From Cyclospora cayetanensis (taxonomy: Eukaryota > Apicomplexa > Conoidasida > Eucoccidiorida > Eimeriidae), in assembly GCF_002999335.1 (NCBI RefSeq), contig NW_020312624.1:124001-188000 (forward strand): a stretch of DNA of 64,000 nt. Reading direction: 5' to 3'. The notes beneath the pieces were generated by a model, which did no database searches, was not told the DNA's origin, and saw only the letters and a program-made list of their open reading frames with translations. Positions 1 to 12,340 of this stretch are shown one piece after another. The translations under genes and the position numbers were made by a program. How positions within the stretch are numbered: position 1 is the stretch's first letter; each line of letters begins with the position of its first letter.

Positions 1-2009
1 GACTCTGTAGGAACAAGCGCAGCATAACATGAGCTGCTAGAGGCAGCACGGGGGAGGGGGAGGCAGAATCGAAGGGGTCCAATCAGTCGTTCGAAGGTCA
101 AGCAGCAAACTTCAGCAGAGCAAAAGGGGAGTGAGCAGAAAGGGGGCGTAGAGGGAAGGAGGAATTTCAGGATGGCGAAGAATGAGAACAAGGACTCACC
201 GCAAGCTGACAAAACGTCTTGAAAATAAGGACTTTGATCAGGCAGAGCAAATAATATAAGTTTAGAAGAGGGCGTACAAAGTACACTGGCCGAAGCAATT
301 CGGGCAGTGCCTGAGGATTGCACCGCACCGAAAAAATGAAGCAGCGAGAGAAAGATTTACACTACTCAAAGAAAGAGTGTGCATTCTTTCGTGCTGGCAC
401 CCTTTGATCATGTCATTCAACGCTAAAAGGAACCTGCTTCGGTGTTTCTGTGAATGCTGAAGCTCCCTGCACAAATAGGCCGCCTACTAAATGGCCGCGA
501 GCACCTTAACTCACGTAGTTAGCTTCCACATCAGCAAACACAGGGAGATCTCTACATTCCAGTTGAACTATCAACTACAAGTTTCAAACGAAAACTCGCT
601 ATTCAGTGTTTTCTAGTCACAGACGGCATCCCTGTATGCTGTGCAGCTATGATTTTATTTCACTGCTTTATAAGCCAAAGAAAGAGCAGATAGCTATAAT
701 GTTTAATGATTCCCCTCCTTTTCGGATCAAACTGCAAGGCGGACGTATTCCTAGACGCGTGCCGAGACAATGTACAGTAAGACACATAGGCGTAGGCTAG
801 TAGATCTGCAAACCTGCTGGCTATCGCCGATTTAACAACACATTCTGCGCTTTGCGATTTACTGCTTTCCACTTCCATTGTACCTCACCCCTTCGGGAGA
901 GTCGGATGGCGTTATCCTCATGAATGCTTGCACTTTCCGAAACTTTGAATTCCTTGCAGTTTGCCTTCGCGTTTCCGGTGAAAGCGAATCGATGGCTTCA
1001 CCTACCCCTTGTGCAGGTGATTTGAACCAAATGGTTTCATAGGAGTGAGAAGCTCCAGGAGCTTGTTCCTCGAATCTCATTTGTAAGTGGCCTTCACCGC
1101 GTCTGGAATACGGGCATGTCCATTATGCTGTCCACTTTCGTCCCGTGTTTAGCCCAATGTGTTTTGTCTTCTATTTTAAATTAATGCACGCTGAAATATT
1201 AGGTTGGCGCTTCTACATTCTAGATTTCTTGACTGCACTGCTGGGGCCATTGCCGCTCGTGAATTCAGCCTGCAATTCTGCTTCTTATATACTTCCGATC
1301 TTGTTCAACCATCTTGCTCTCATGTGTGGACCGAATCATTATGTGCTTTCTAGCTGCTTTTTTCCAATTCGTATACCCTTAGTAAATCACCTTCCTATTT
1401 TGTCGTCTATGCATGCATCCTCAACATTTTTTTGCTTTTCCAGTTTATTTTTTGTTCAATGCGCCTTCCATGGCTTTTGCAGTAAAAGATGCCATCCCTG
1501 TATTACATAGCTGTGGTGCGAAATGACGCCCTTCAAGTGAACATCTAAAAATCCTCGAATGTACGCAGCGAGACATGAACCAAACTGTGCTGCATATCGT
1601 TTCACTCCTGCTTAGATGTCTTAAATTACCGCAACAATATTCCCCCTCTTCAGTTTTGGTTTCATCTGAGGAGAAGAGGCGTGTTCTATTGAAAGAGCAC
1701 CTTTCAAACTTTGTGTATGCAGCAATGGTTTCCGGCCTGTGGAAAATCAGCATCATACACTTTTCAAAACGGTGGATGTGGGTTTTCCCTGTGTCGTAAA
1801 GTACTCAACGGTAAGGATATAATGGCATCCTAGTCCGGGTGCCCGAATGTGTAAACTAGAAATTGCTCGTGGTGTGTGTACATCTGAAAGGGCATTCGTA
1901 ATGCACTCCATGAATTTCTGAACGTTCAACAGCCACCACAGCTACCGAACTACACTTTGCGAGTTTTGTAATTGGACGGCCCTTTTGTGCTTTCTAATTG
2001 AATATCCGA
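1..2009. other. Intergenic, no gene recognised
   Basis: I see no ORF chain with matching splice phases or recognisable protein similarity here. Short open frames exist on both strands but none has a convincing composition. The right end is presumably the promoter and 5' UTR of HOP2. Confidence 0.5.
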
Positions 2010-3243
2010 ATGAGCTCATCTACCACGCCAGGCTTAACGCAGCCACCGACAGCCGAGCTGCCTCCTGTAAGCGGAGGAAGCAAGAGAACCATGACACAGA
2101 AGCAACCACGGAAGAAAAAGACAAAAGTAGACAGCGCGAATGCCTGCACAAAAGAAGATGCGCCTTCCCCCAGCCATCTTCTTCTTTCTTACATGCGGCA
2201 GCAGAACAGGCCTTACAACGTGCAACTCGTACGCCGCCCGCTATAAGAGAACACGTTAGATGAGCATTCCACTGCAATGAAATTCTCTCAGATATTTGAC
2301 AATCTGAAACGTGCTATTAAAAAACCCGAGTTAGAGCGGTTACTGGACAAGCTAGTAGCCGAAGATTATCTGATCTCCAAGGATCTTGGAAAGACAAGAG
2401 TAAGCTCCAAGGATTGCATACCTACAATGCTTGTTCATTTACGTGGTTGAGTCAAATATATGTGATATGGGATTGTTAAGGTGAAGTCCTACTTATGTTA
2501 TTCTCTGAACGTAATCATGGTGGCAACAAAAAGTGCAGGTCTTTATGTATTCTCAAAGACAATTCGTGTTGTCGGAAGCGAATCGGGAGGCTATAAGCAC
2601 TGGGATTCAAGGTACTCGGCTCACACCGCCTAAAACTATGTGGCACTGCTGCATTATATTGCCCCCGCTATGCATATTCGGTTCGGTTTCTAGAGACACG
2701 CGAGAAAGTAAAGGAACTGGAGCGTAAATACACCGCTGTTTCTAATTTCATCAGATGGTACTGCACCGCACATTGCCCTGTACAGAGTTCATAAAACAAA
2801 AGACAGCAGAGCGACAGCGCCGAGAAGAAGCGCGTGTTCGTAGCGGCATGTTAGAGGGCCTCCAAGCCAAAGTCGTCTCAGGTGTGTCGATCTGCACCTG
2901 CAGTCTGCGAACACCCTGCCTCGTAGCACACTACTGACACGTTGTTATGTCTCTTTCTGGCTGTTCTAATTCTTTGATTCGTGTGTCAGCGGAGATGCAG
3001 CGCAAGGTGCGGCTGCAGCAGCAGCGCAGCGGCGAGCCGGTGAGCGCAGCTGCAGCGGCGGCAGCGGAAACTCTCCATGCGAAGCTCCACGCCGCCTGGG
3101 CCCTGCAGAAGCGCCGGTGTCTGCAGCTGATTCAGCTTCTGGCTGAACGAACGCAGACAGACGAGAAGCAGCTGCAAAGCGAACTCGGTTTGGAAAGAGA
3201 TGAAGACTACATCCCTGCGGACGCGTATAAGTACTACAAGTAG
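2010..3243 (+). CDS. HOP2: HOP2 (PSMC3IP/TBPIP) meiotic recombination protein
   Basis: Homologous-pairing protein 2. In other eukaryotes it forms a heterodimer with MND1 in the nucleus and stimulates DMC1/RAD51 strand exchange in meiosis. Exons read as 2010-2228, 2292-2399, 2539-2611, 2694-2707, 2755-2881 and 2990-3243, giving about 264 aa; the short exon at 2694 and its junction with 2755 are the least certain. The N-terminal winged-helix segment carries LLLSYMRQQNRPYNVQL, close to the human ILLRYLQEQNRPY start. This is followed by a helix, KVYF-like VFMYSQRQFVLSEANREA, and a charged coiled coil. The last exon has the family C-terminus, with LGLERDEDY matching human VGIETDEDY. There is an N-terminal Lys/Arg-rich extension of about 55 aa. 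The start is the ATG at 2010. Family assignment is strong; coccidian sexual stages fit the role. Confidence 0.88.
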
Positions 3244-3811
3244 AGAACGAGGAAATCAGGGGAGAATATCCTTGAAGCAGAGCAGCTCAGAGCAGGCTCT
3301 TGCATGGCGGCAGGGGGTTGGGTGGGGTGAAGGGGGGGCGAAGGCTTTGCCCTGTCCAAGGCACCGCGTGGGGTAGCCGCAGCACGCTACGCAACAAATG
3401 CAATCTCGCAGCCGCTGCTAGCCAGCAAGAGAAGACATGATGAACAGGATTTATTGCGCAGATGAGCCCCTCCCTCCCCTCCCCTCCGCCTGCGAACCTG
3501 TCGCTGTTGCTTCTGCAACAGAAAAAGCTAGTGTATACATAGCTCTGACGCGAAAGCTGCCTCTATGTGCTTGTTGTGCACTCTCTCTAGCTCCTTTAAA
3601 ATGATCCCTTTTTGCCCACGTGAGGGCACCAGCGTAGCAAGCCTGACGGTGCCCCCCCGTACGGCGCTGGCGCTCGCAGGGGCTGGCCAGGCCTTAGAGC
3701 CTGTAGTGTCCTTATTAGCGCGAGCCGTTGTTTCCTGCTGGCTGTCTGAAGCTTTACTCGGTAGCAGCGAGGCTCGCGCAAGAAGCGTAGTCGCTTTCGT
3801 GGAGCCCCTTC
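3244..3811. other. Convergent 3' intergenic spacer
   Basis: Space between the ends of HOP2 (+) and the MRH-domain gene (-), so it should hold both 3' UTRs. It has G-rich and C/T-rich tracts (about 3315-3350 and 3465-3490). I see no gene in it. Confidence 0.6.
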
Positions 3812-5899
3812 TTATGAGATGGTTTCATAGCCACTGAGTGCGGGTGTCTGTCCAGTAGCTTGCGTTGCCTCTGCGGCGTCGTGCACGCCTGGGCTAAGGT
3901 CTTGGCAGTCGATCGAATCGGTCCAGTCCCACTGGACGCCGTCGTGGGTGAAGTGGCTGCTTGAGAACTCCCCCGCTGCCCCTCTCCGTCCAGAGTATCC
4001 GTGAAACACACTTCTGCAGAAGTTCTGAACACCCATAGAAATAGCATGCGCGCGGCACGCCGCCGCGTCTAGTGTGTGCGGCAGCCAAACGCTGACGAAC
4101 CGCCTCCCCGGGGAGGAGTAGAGGCCCCTAAGGACTTTTCTTGGGGGCCCTGAGGCCACAGCTCCCCCTGATACATCTCCGGAGAAAGGCGCTGGCAGAC
4201 CTGTGTATTTAGTGGCGAGTTCCAAGGCCCTGCCGCTGCCTTCCGCCGCGTCCCCCCCCACGCGGGTGACCTCGGCTAAGGCTTTAACGCAGCTGTCATA
4301 GGAGTTTAGCGTGCCAGAAGCGCCGGCCATGTCCGATTGCCCTTCTTCTGGGAGGCAGGAATACTCCATTTTTGTCTGCGTCCAGTCCCTTATCGCGTAG
4401 ATGATCCATGCGAAGATCAACGCACACAGCGCTATGCGAATGCACAGCACCAAGACGAACGACAGGGAGAGTGGCCACCGGGCCTCTTGGCCCTTAGCGG
4501 AGTCCCCGTTGCTGTTGTGCGTCTGCTGGTACAATGCGGGGGAAGTTCCGCCACCAGAAGACGACGAAAACGCCCCAGCTCCTGCTGCTGCTCCCACATG
4601 TGGGTTTTCCTTGCTGGAAGAAGCTGAGCTCGAATGCTCGCTGGTGCTCTGTGTCTGAGGCTCCGAAGGCGGCCTGTTCTGCTTCTCGCTGCTGGCGTTG
4701 GTTTGCTTGTCTTTTGATTCGGAGTGCTTTGGGGCCGTCGCTGCCGCCACAGCTGGCGCTGCTGCTTGGGCAGCAGGGGGCGGTGCAGCAGCGCTGTGTA
4801 CTAAGAGTTTTCCCGTGTAATCTACGACGGCAGGGCAGGCTGCTTCTGTTGTGAGCTCCATTTTGAAGTGGCAGGGGTCTACGTGCTCGCAGTTCGTGAA
4901 CTTGGTGCTGTCCAACGCTGGAGGGCGGGGGCACTTGAGCACAACGTGCGTGTGCAAGAAAGAATCGGGGCAGAAGATGTGAATATGGCGGAAGTTTGCT
5001 TGAAGCCCCTGGTAAGGATCTTCGGGATCTAGGGGTTCCCAGGGTGTCGGATCATCCGAAATATCGGGATCTGACCACAGGCCCCCCAGGCTATTGCTGT
5101 TGGGGTGCTGCTGCAGCGATGCCCCGTGGTGGGCGTACAGCAGCGTGGTGTTGGTGGGTAACACATTCTGTAAACACTCCGTTGAATCGAGCACCTCTTT
5201 CGCAGGTGGCCCTTCTGGGGTTCCACCGGGAGCCTCCGAGGGCTTATCGGGGAGCTTAAGAAAGAGGGAGAGCAAGTGATTGATCTCCTCTTCAGGGTCG
5301 TAGGGCTTTTCCAGTTTTGCTGCGAACTTGAACAGCCGCCCACGAGACCCTAAGCACGTGTGAGGCAGCAGTCTGCAGGGGTTGAAGGCAAAGAAGACAT
5401 GCTTTTCCTTGTGCTTGTGCAGTGGACGGGGCGTCTTTTGTTCCTCCGGCGTGCTGTCGTCATCGCCAAGAAGGATCGAAAAAAGGTTCTTAAATAACGG
5501 AGGATACTCGTCTATGCCGAAAAGGGGTTCGGAGGCCTTGCAAACCCAGCCGTTAAAGGGCGCGTCGTCCACGGGAAGCATGAGGTCATAAGTCGCACGG
5601 GCCTTAAGCTGAGGATATTGCAAAGTAATGGACTTGTAGGATCCACAGGTAGCTTCCCAAGGGTGTGCAGGGTGGTTGCCAGCTTCCGTTGGCGCCTCAG
5701 AAGAAGCTGCCTTCTCATCGTTCGTTGGGACGCTCTTCGAGACGGGCTCGTGGAGCACTTGCAGCGCATGCGTGGAGGCCTCCGACTCCTTCACCTCGCA
5801 CAGAACTAAAGCGGTCTGTAAAACGAAGAGCAGCAGGGCAGGGAAGCTAATTCCTGCCAGCGCTACTAGGCAGAAGCGCCGGCAGCCTCTTGGGGTCAT
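3812..5899 (-). CDS. Type I membrane protein with MRH/ATG27-like lumenal domain
   Basis: Intronless 695-aa protein. A hydrophobic signal segment lies near residues 10-35. A Cys-containing lumenal region (about 85-357) ends with a CHFKMELTTEAACP block, typical of mannose-6-phosphate-receptor-homology and ATG27-type domains. An Ala/Ser/Gln low-complexity stalk follows, then one strong transmembrane helix (about 473-503). The cytosolic tail of about 190 aa ends in GYETIS, where YETI fits a YxxPhi sorting signal. MRH proteins bind or sort glycoproteins between Golgi and endosomes, and ATG27 acts in autophagy membrane traffic; either role is inference. The domain has long acidic and Pro-rich insertions compared with yeast or human members. 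The start at 5899 is the only ATG ahead of the signal segment. Confidence 0.7.
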   Translation of the reverse strand: MTPRGCRRFCLVALAGISFPALLLFVLQTALVLCEVKESEASTHALQVLHEPVSKSVPTNDEKAASSEAPTEAGNHPAHPWEATCGSYKSITLQYPQLKARATYDLMLPVDDAPFNGWVCKASEPLFGIDEYPPLFKNLFSILLGDDDSTPEEQKTPRPLHKHKEKHVFFAFNPCRLLPHTCLGSRGRLFKFAAKLEKPYDPEEEINHLLSLFLKLPDKPSEAPGGTPEGPPAKEVLDSTECLQNVLPTNTTLLYAHHGASLQQHPNSNSLGGLWSDPDISDDPTPWEPLDPEDPYQGLQANFRHIHIFCPDSFLHTHVVLKCPRPPALDSTKFTNCEHVDPCHFKMELTTEAACPAVVDYTGKLLVHSAAAPPPAAQAAAPAVAAATAPKHSESKDKQTNASSEKQNRPPSEPQTQSTSEHSSSASSSKENPHVGAAAGAGAFSSSSGGGTSPALYQQTHNSNGDSAKGQEARWPLSLSFVLVLCIRIALCALIFAWIIYAIRDWTQTKMEYSCLPEEGQSDMAGASGTLNSYDSCVKALAEVTRVGGDAAEGSGRALELATKYTGLPAPFSGDVSGGAVASGPPRKVLRGLYSSPGRRFVSVWLPHTLDAAACRAHAISMGVQNFCRSVFHGYSGRRGAAGEFSSSHFTHDGVQWDWTDSIDCQDLSPGVHDAAEATQATGQTPALSGYETIS

Positions 5900-7439
5900 C
5901 CTGAGCGGCCTAGCTAGTTCGCTGTTGTGCCTTTGCCTGCAGTGTGGGTGTCAACTAGGATGACGCTGCCTTGGCACACACTAGTCTGGCATGAGAAGGC
6001 CGAAGCTGAGGCAGCCACCAAAGCGAGCAAATCCTCAGAGCGCCCGTGTTAAGTTCAGTCCGAGGTTCTTTCCCTTGCTCGGGGCATGCAAATCATTTTC
6101 CCCAGAAAACCCACGCAGAAGAAACAATACCCCTAAGCTTGAAGGAGCTATGAAAGCTTCCTTGAAAAAGTGTGGCGCCCGTTCTTGTGTGCAGTTACAC
6201 GAAAGCCGAGCAAGACCACCAGCACCAATGGACGGCGGCGGGAGACAGAGGTTCGATTTCTGCTACTTATGCTTTTGCTTGCAAACGCATATGCTTTCAA
6301 GAAAATTGAGTAGAATAAATCACCAGTTATGCCCATTTAAGAAGTCGCAGAGGGAAGCAGACAGCGAGAGAAGAATGCGAGGAGGCTCTAGCGGATCCGT
6401 GGCGGGCCTTCCTCCCACTCGCATAAAACTATGCAGTGCCTCGTGATCTGTTTTCCTAGTTTTATATGCTGACAGACGGCTCCACAGCGTATTTATTAGC
6501 ACTTGTTCAGGACACTTGAGAGGCACTAAGGGCCCTATAGCATACGATGGCAACAGGCTCTACATGCAGTTGTGTGTCACCCTGCACTGGTGCCCACTCC
6601 TGCAGCAGGCAACAATGGGAAAAGGCAAAAAGACAGCGAACAGCACACAGCACAGTCTTACGAGTAGGAAGAACGAATAATCAAACGACTGCGATTCGTG
6701 CATTATGCTTGCACAGCCTTGTTGCGCACAGCATTCTTGGTACCACTCAAGAAGTACAGCAAAAACTGTTTTCTGATTTGAAATTCGAATCTAGTGTGTG
6801 CACACATAGAACATATAGCCTGCCTTGCAAAAAATTATTGTTCACACTAGCTCGTTCTCCTCTCAATCTCTATACCTTTGCCCAATTTTTTTGTTTCCCA
6901 CATACCGGTGCTACCTAAGCTTGGCTAACTCAAAAAGGGAACGCTTCCCTCTATGGCCTCAGTAAGAAAAGCTTTTCGCTAGCTCCATAGGAAGGTTTAA
7001 GGGGGAAAGCATAATGATCCCAGTCCGGAAAGGTAACCCCCGCACCCCGCTATCCTTGCGCCCAGTGTACAGGGTGCCGCCATAGGAGCCGAGAGGAAGG
7101 CAAGAATGTACACTGCCGCACCATTTGAGCACTTTGAGCACTCAAAGCCATGTTCAGTTGGGTACTGGCTCTTAGGCGCACAGTTTTCAGTCTACCTCCT
7201 TGAAGGAAATCCTGCTGTGCAACAAAGAGAACATACACCCCTGCAAAACAAAGAGTCAATACTGATGCAATCCTTTGTAAAACTCAACTGGTGAAGCGAC
7301 AAAAGTCAAATTGGATCTGTTGGCCAGCCACACAAAGGCTGGTATGTGAATCAATTAAAAGTCACTTGAATGCTTCGATCCCCCTTTATGAAACAATGTC
7401 TGTACCCAGGTCCCCTACACTTGAACTGAACACTTTCTA

Positions 7440-7720
7440 CTACACTTGTGTTATTCAGCTTAGTATCAGTGAAGAATTGACCAGCTGGCTTCTCTGTTCA
7501 TTTATTTACTTTTCTTGTCGAGTATAGCGTGAGCTCTTTTAAGGAAACGCAATGCGTTGTGTCCATAGGCGCTAGATGCAATGTGCAGCTAGCTGTAAAT
7601 GCTCCAAAGGCTTACAGGATGCAGCTTACCTCACCCTAGCGGCCTCGTTCCCCTTATTAGGAATATTTAAGGGTCGCGGCGAGGGAACGCAAAAGTCATT
7701 TGAAGGAAAACTCCATCAAC
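7440..7720. repeat. Degenerate dispersed repeat, copy 1
   Basis: Shares ordered blocks with copies near 11920, 37990 and 43390. The blocks are GGCTTCTCTGTTCATTTAT (about 7487), then CGCAATGCGTTGTGTCCAT about 60 bp later, then GCTAGCTGTAAATGCTCC about 40 bp further. The spacing is nearly the same in the 38-kb copy. No coding capacity or terminal repeats were recognised. The origin (old transposon, LTR or non-coding family) is unknown. Confidence 0.5.
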
Positions 7721-10700
7721 TCCAGACTCAGAACGAACTTCAAACGAAGTTGTTGCTTTCCTGAATAGACTTACAGAGCGCGCTACAGTTGGTATCACCT
7801 CATGATTCCGTGCAGCTATTTCTGCCCATCGACTGGCTATGCATACAGTGGAATGTCAGCTTTCCTTACAACATTCTTCTGAATCTAGTCAAACCAAATA
7901 GTCGTTCAGTAAGGTGACGTTCATTGTGGGGAAAAAACCTCTGGCGACGGAAGTTCACATTGCCAGAGGTTGGGGGCCAAAGGCCGGTTTGCAAGCTGGT
8001 GTGATTGCGATAGCTTCATACCTGGTAGAAAGCCTTGACCTCTCAGCCAACAAAATGAAATTGGCTTCGTCAAGGAGGTGATGCCGTTTGGAAAAGTAGA
8101 CGAAGTTTTCGAAGATTTCCTCAGCCGGTTGGTGATGTACCAAGGTGTTTTACCCTGCGTTGAGGAGAAGCGAATGGCATGCACGGCATGGTTAGTGTAG
8201 GGAAAAGCGTGTAAAGGACAGTTTCATGTATGTAGAATGAGTCGTATTCCTGCAGATACCATTGCAGTTCAGTCCTCCATACAGGCCCTGACCCATCAGT
8301 TCATGCGAGATCTGCTCAACAGCAAGCTTTGGGAGAATTGAGAACGCTAAAGGACAAAAATTCACCAGTAGATATACAGAGTTCAAAGCGTAGACAAACG
8401 ACTTCATCGTTAGTGACGTGTCAGTTCTTGACGAAGTGTTACATCAGGGAATCGCAGCGACTCAGCGATCAAACAGCCAACCTTTGCAGCTTCTGCAAAT
8501 GATATATAGCTAAAGTTTTAGGCACACACCACCTCAGCTCCTGGGCCTTTGGCTAGCAAGGTGCTTTAACGCTCAGATGGAGCTGAAAAGAAAGTCGGAG
8601 GAAACTGGTGTTCTTCAGCAGCCCCCGATAGCCCCCCACCAACCGACCTGTGTCTGTTGTAAGATATTGGGTTGTAAATTCCGGAGGTTCAAGCGCAGGG
8701 AAAAAGCCACAAACTCCTGAACAACGGTACTGGGCCTTGCGGAAGCAGGCTGGCTGGCCAGCAAAGGAGCCAAACCAAGGAAACGACAAACCCCTCGACA
8801 CATCTTGCGCGCCAGTGAAAGGACCACAGCGCATCGAGCTGCAGTTGGAGACGCACCACGGGCCGATACTGCGCAGATGCAAACTAGCTTTAATGGTCAA
8901 TAATCTCTAGAGTTACTTGACACTCCTATTGGGTGGATCTGTTATGCGAGGAGACTGCGCAGAAGCGCTATCTGGTTTTCCCTCTTAGGTACAGTCCGTA
9001 ATTCCCACGTTTGCTGATGGGCAACAGAACGCAGGGATTAGCAAGGCTACGGATGTTAAATGCTACCTTCAATCAAAAGTTGGATCTATCAACACGTTTC
9101 GTGACTTCTCTATAGGATTCCTGCCCCATGACGTAATCATTCAAGGGTTTTGTCATAAAAGGTGTAAGGGTCTTGCCATAAAAGGTGCGCACGGGCCACA
9201 GCTGCGCGCTGGAAAAGTTAGTGTGTTGGGAAGCGCTAGAGAGAAGCAAGTCCTGATTTTCTAAAAACACAGTTATATATCTATGGTGAGCAGGTAGATT
9301 CGGTACCTCAACAACGCAATGCAGGGTCCTCGTGAGGGCTGCTGTACAGCGCAGTACGAGAAGACGGTTCTGAGCACGCATCCCGTGTTATCGGCTATGC
9401 AGCTGGCCTTTGTTGGGATGTTGACTCAACACATATCCAAAAAACAGCAAGAATACACAAAATTTATGAAAGAGTTTGCAATTATGATAAAAAGCGACGA
9501 GCTGCCAGCAGGCAGGCTATCTGCTGGTTATCAACCACATCGTATTGAGCTAATCCCCGGGTGAACCTCAAGCAATGTGTGGCGGTATCGGGACCCCACA
9601 GCATAAAGTAAAGATTATGCAACAGACACAACATTTTTTGAAAGGAGATAAAGCGAAAAAAATAATCGGCACCTTTAAGAATACTGCGGTGTTTGTGGCA
9701 ACAAAGGACGTCAGATTTTAGAGAGTGTCAAGGAGCAGTGCATGGCTGTCTATATAAGTAACGCCTTATCCTACTGCCTAAAACTTGAAGAGTACCTATA
9801 GCACCTGCGACACGGCTCTTAGCTGTTGTCAGGAAAGCGGTGGTGTCTGAAGGCACGCAAGTGTTGAGTTTCTATGAAGATTGTAGCATGTTGGGATTCC
9901 GGTTTTTGGCAACAAGAATTGGGCCAGAACCGCCAGCTTGGGCTCTGCCATTGTGCACTTCCAAGGAGATAAGGAAGTTGTCTAAGCTTGCATGATGCCA
10001 CTGAGATTTTGCTCTTGAGTTTGATCGGATGGCTTGGCTGCTTTAGTTGTCTCCTTCAGAAAGCGCCGTCTTTGAAGTGGACAGCGGATTTTGTTATCGT
10101 GGTAAAGATGCTCATAGGCAACCTTCAAACTCCTCCAATACTCCCACTGGTTGACTAGGAGCACCATTTTCCTCACAACCAACGCTAGTGGCGTATTGAT
10201 CGGTGATCTTCTCTCTCAAGAGGCTACGGGCTATTCCACGTGCCCCAAACGATGGCTTGTTATTCTCATTGCCTAATCAACACCAAGCAGCGGTATCTAC
10301 TGCGGGAAAGACAATTCTTTAAGGTCTAGTGGAAAGTGCAAAAGTGCCGACACTAGTTACTGAGCTGTCATTTTACTGTCCGGACCGATCACCAGCTTTT
10401 ACTGCCCCTTGCGAAGAGTTCTTAGAAGTTTAATCATACTAGAGTTGTTCGTAGGCTTTGGTGTCCCTTCCACTTGAAGTAACGTATGTACAGCGCATTA
10501 CGAAGTAGTGTCCGACGTGCTCACGCAAGGTCCCGTCGCTTCACTATTGCGCAGCGCAACCGCTCTTATCTGTGATGATCCATAGTTCAAATCGAAGCTG
10601 CTTGGGCCGTTTGCTTTGACACCCATGGATTCGTCACGCTTGCCAAGGCTAAGAACTGCACAGGGGTGAAGCACTACCCGTGGCATTGCTATGGAGTGCT

Positions 10701-11919
10701 ATTTTGCAACAAGCACCTCGTCATCCTCTATCGGGCCGTGGGTGGGTGCGATTCTCATTGTAACTGGAAGGCTTTCACAGTCACTGTATAAGGCTAGAAT
10801 GCATCTTGCGGGAGAGGAATACGCAATGCCATACTCAAAGTGTAAGCGGCTGAGACCGTGAAATGTTTTGGACCTACTTGAATGTGAATTTCGTTGCTGG
10901 AGTCCTTAAGTCAAAGATTAGGATAACATATGCATCCATGTAGGGCTAGTCAGCAAATGTGTACACCTTATCCCTTGCTCAAGCATTCTCAAGGCCTAAG
11001 AAGTTGCTCAATTATTCGCCTTCGATTAAGAATAGCAATCTAAAGCTTGCTACTGCCTTCTGCTGGGCCTTCTTGATTCGCCTACTGAATGACCTTAATG
11101 TGACCACTACAAACCACCGTGGGGCAGACGGAGAGACCGAGCGCACCAACCACTTTTGTTTGCATTACTTGTCAGTGCATGTTGGCAACGATCCAATTCC
11201 CTGGTCTTGGTTTCTTCATTGAAATGAATGGGTTCATGATGGAGCACCACTTTCATCTGCCCGCTGTCCACCCACATCCCTGGTGTATACGGGGGAGCTT
11301 CCCTCCAATCAATTCCTCAAGCTGATGGTCCTGAGTCAGCGGTCACCCTTAACAGCAGGTGATTTTAGAGAACGACTAACGTATGTACGAAAATATAGGC
11401 GTAAAACTAAGTAGAAATATGCAAAAATTATGAGTGGCGGCCGCCTGTGAGTTCCGAGCGAGGAATTTTAGTATTGGTGGATCAGCAGGCTTTATGAGGT
11501 GCACTGGACGGTGCACCAGACGGTGACCACGAAAAGAAGTTTGCGGCTAGATGGCTAGGATCAAATGCTATGCTCTGACAGCTAGATGCGCTGCAGTAGT
11601 TCATCCTTGGTACCTAGTTCGCTGCTGGTTAATGCGTGTACCTTTCACCTTCTCTACTTCTCTGTATAGATGCCCACATCGCCTTTTTCAAGCGCACTGC
11701 TTTTGTTTTTCTGCTTGCTTGGGAAATGACAGTAGAGCAGGAGCTTCTCCGGTGTCCTGCATGCATTTGATGCAGACCCACAGGGATGGAACATGAGGGC
11801 GTGGTATTTCAAAAGGGGGAAGGTAAAGAGATAGCTGGGCAGGGCACTCCTCCGCATTTTTCGCTCCACATACCAAAACCCAAGAATCAGTAAAGACCAA
11901 TGCATTTAGCTTGATTTTC

Positions 11920-12340
11920 CGCAGATCTTATTTATTGCCGAGCAGCTTCAGCTCAACAGAATAGGAAGCAATGGTATGTGCGTGAGATGCTATGTACAAC
12001 TAGCTGTGTATGCTCGGACTGCACAGAGGGTGCAGTTACGCGTACCCTAGCTGTCTCTCTTTCCTGGTATCGGGAACTCTGAGGAGGGCAGGCAGAGAAG
12101 GCCATAGGTGTCTTTTTGGAAGCAATGAGTAGATCACAGTAAGTTTGTAGTAAGCCTGGAGTTGAGTGGCTTCCTACGGCGACCTTTATAAAAACGACAC
12201 GTTCCCTCCCCCCTCATGTCGGGAACTGTGTGGGACGCGGGCAAGGGAAAGAAGGCATTTTTCTGAGAGCACTCAAGAGCGTTCTATGAAGTTTGTATTA
12301 AGTGCGCAGCTAAGTGTCTACCTTCTTAGACCTGATACGG
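11920..12340. repeat. Degenerate dispersed repeat, copy 2
   Basis: Contains GATCTTATTTATTGC, then GCAATGGTATGTGCGTGAG, then ACTAGCTGTGTATGCTCGG, then a GGGAACTCTGAGGAGG block. The first and third blocks pair with the copy near 43390, and the last with ATCAGCAACTCTGAGGATG near 38225. Its right part (GAGCACTCAAGAGCG, GTGTCTACCTTCTTAG) resembles sequence near 7120-7205. Confidence 0.45.

Noticed and set aside
9319..9564. An 82-codon plus frame with a helical look
   Set aside because: No splice partners, no recognisable family and surrounded by non-coding sequence.
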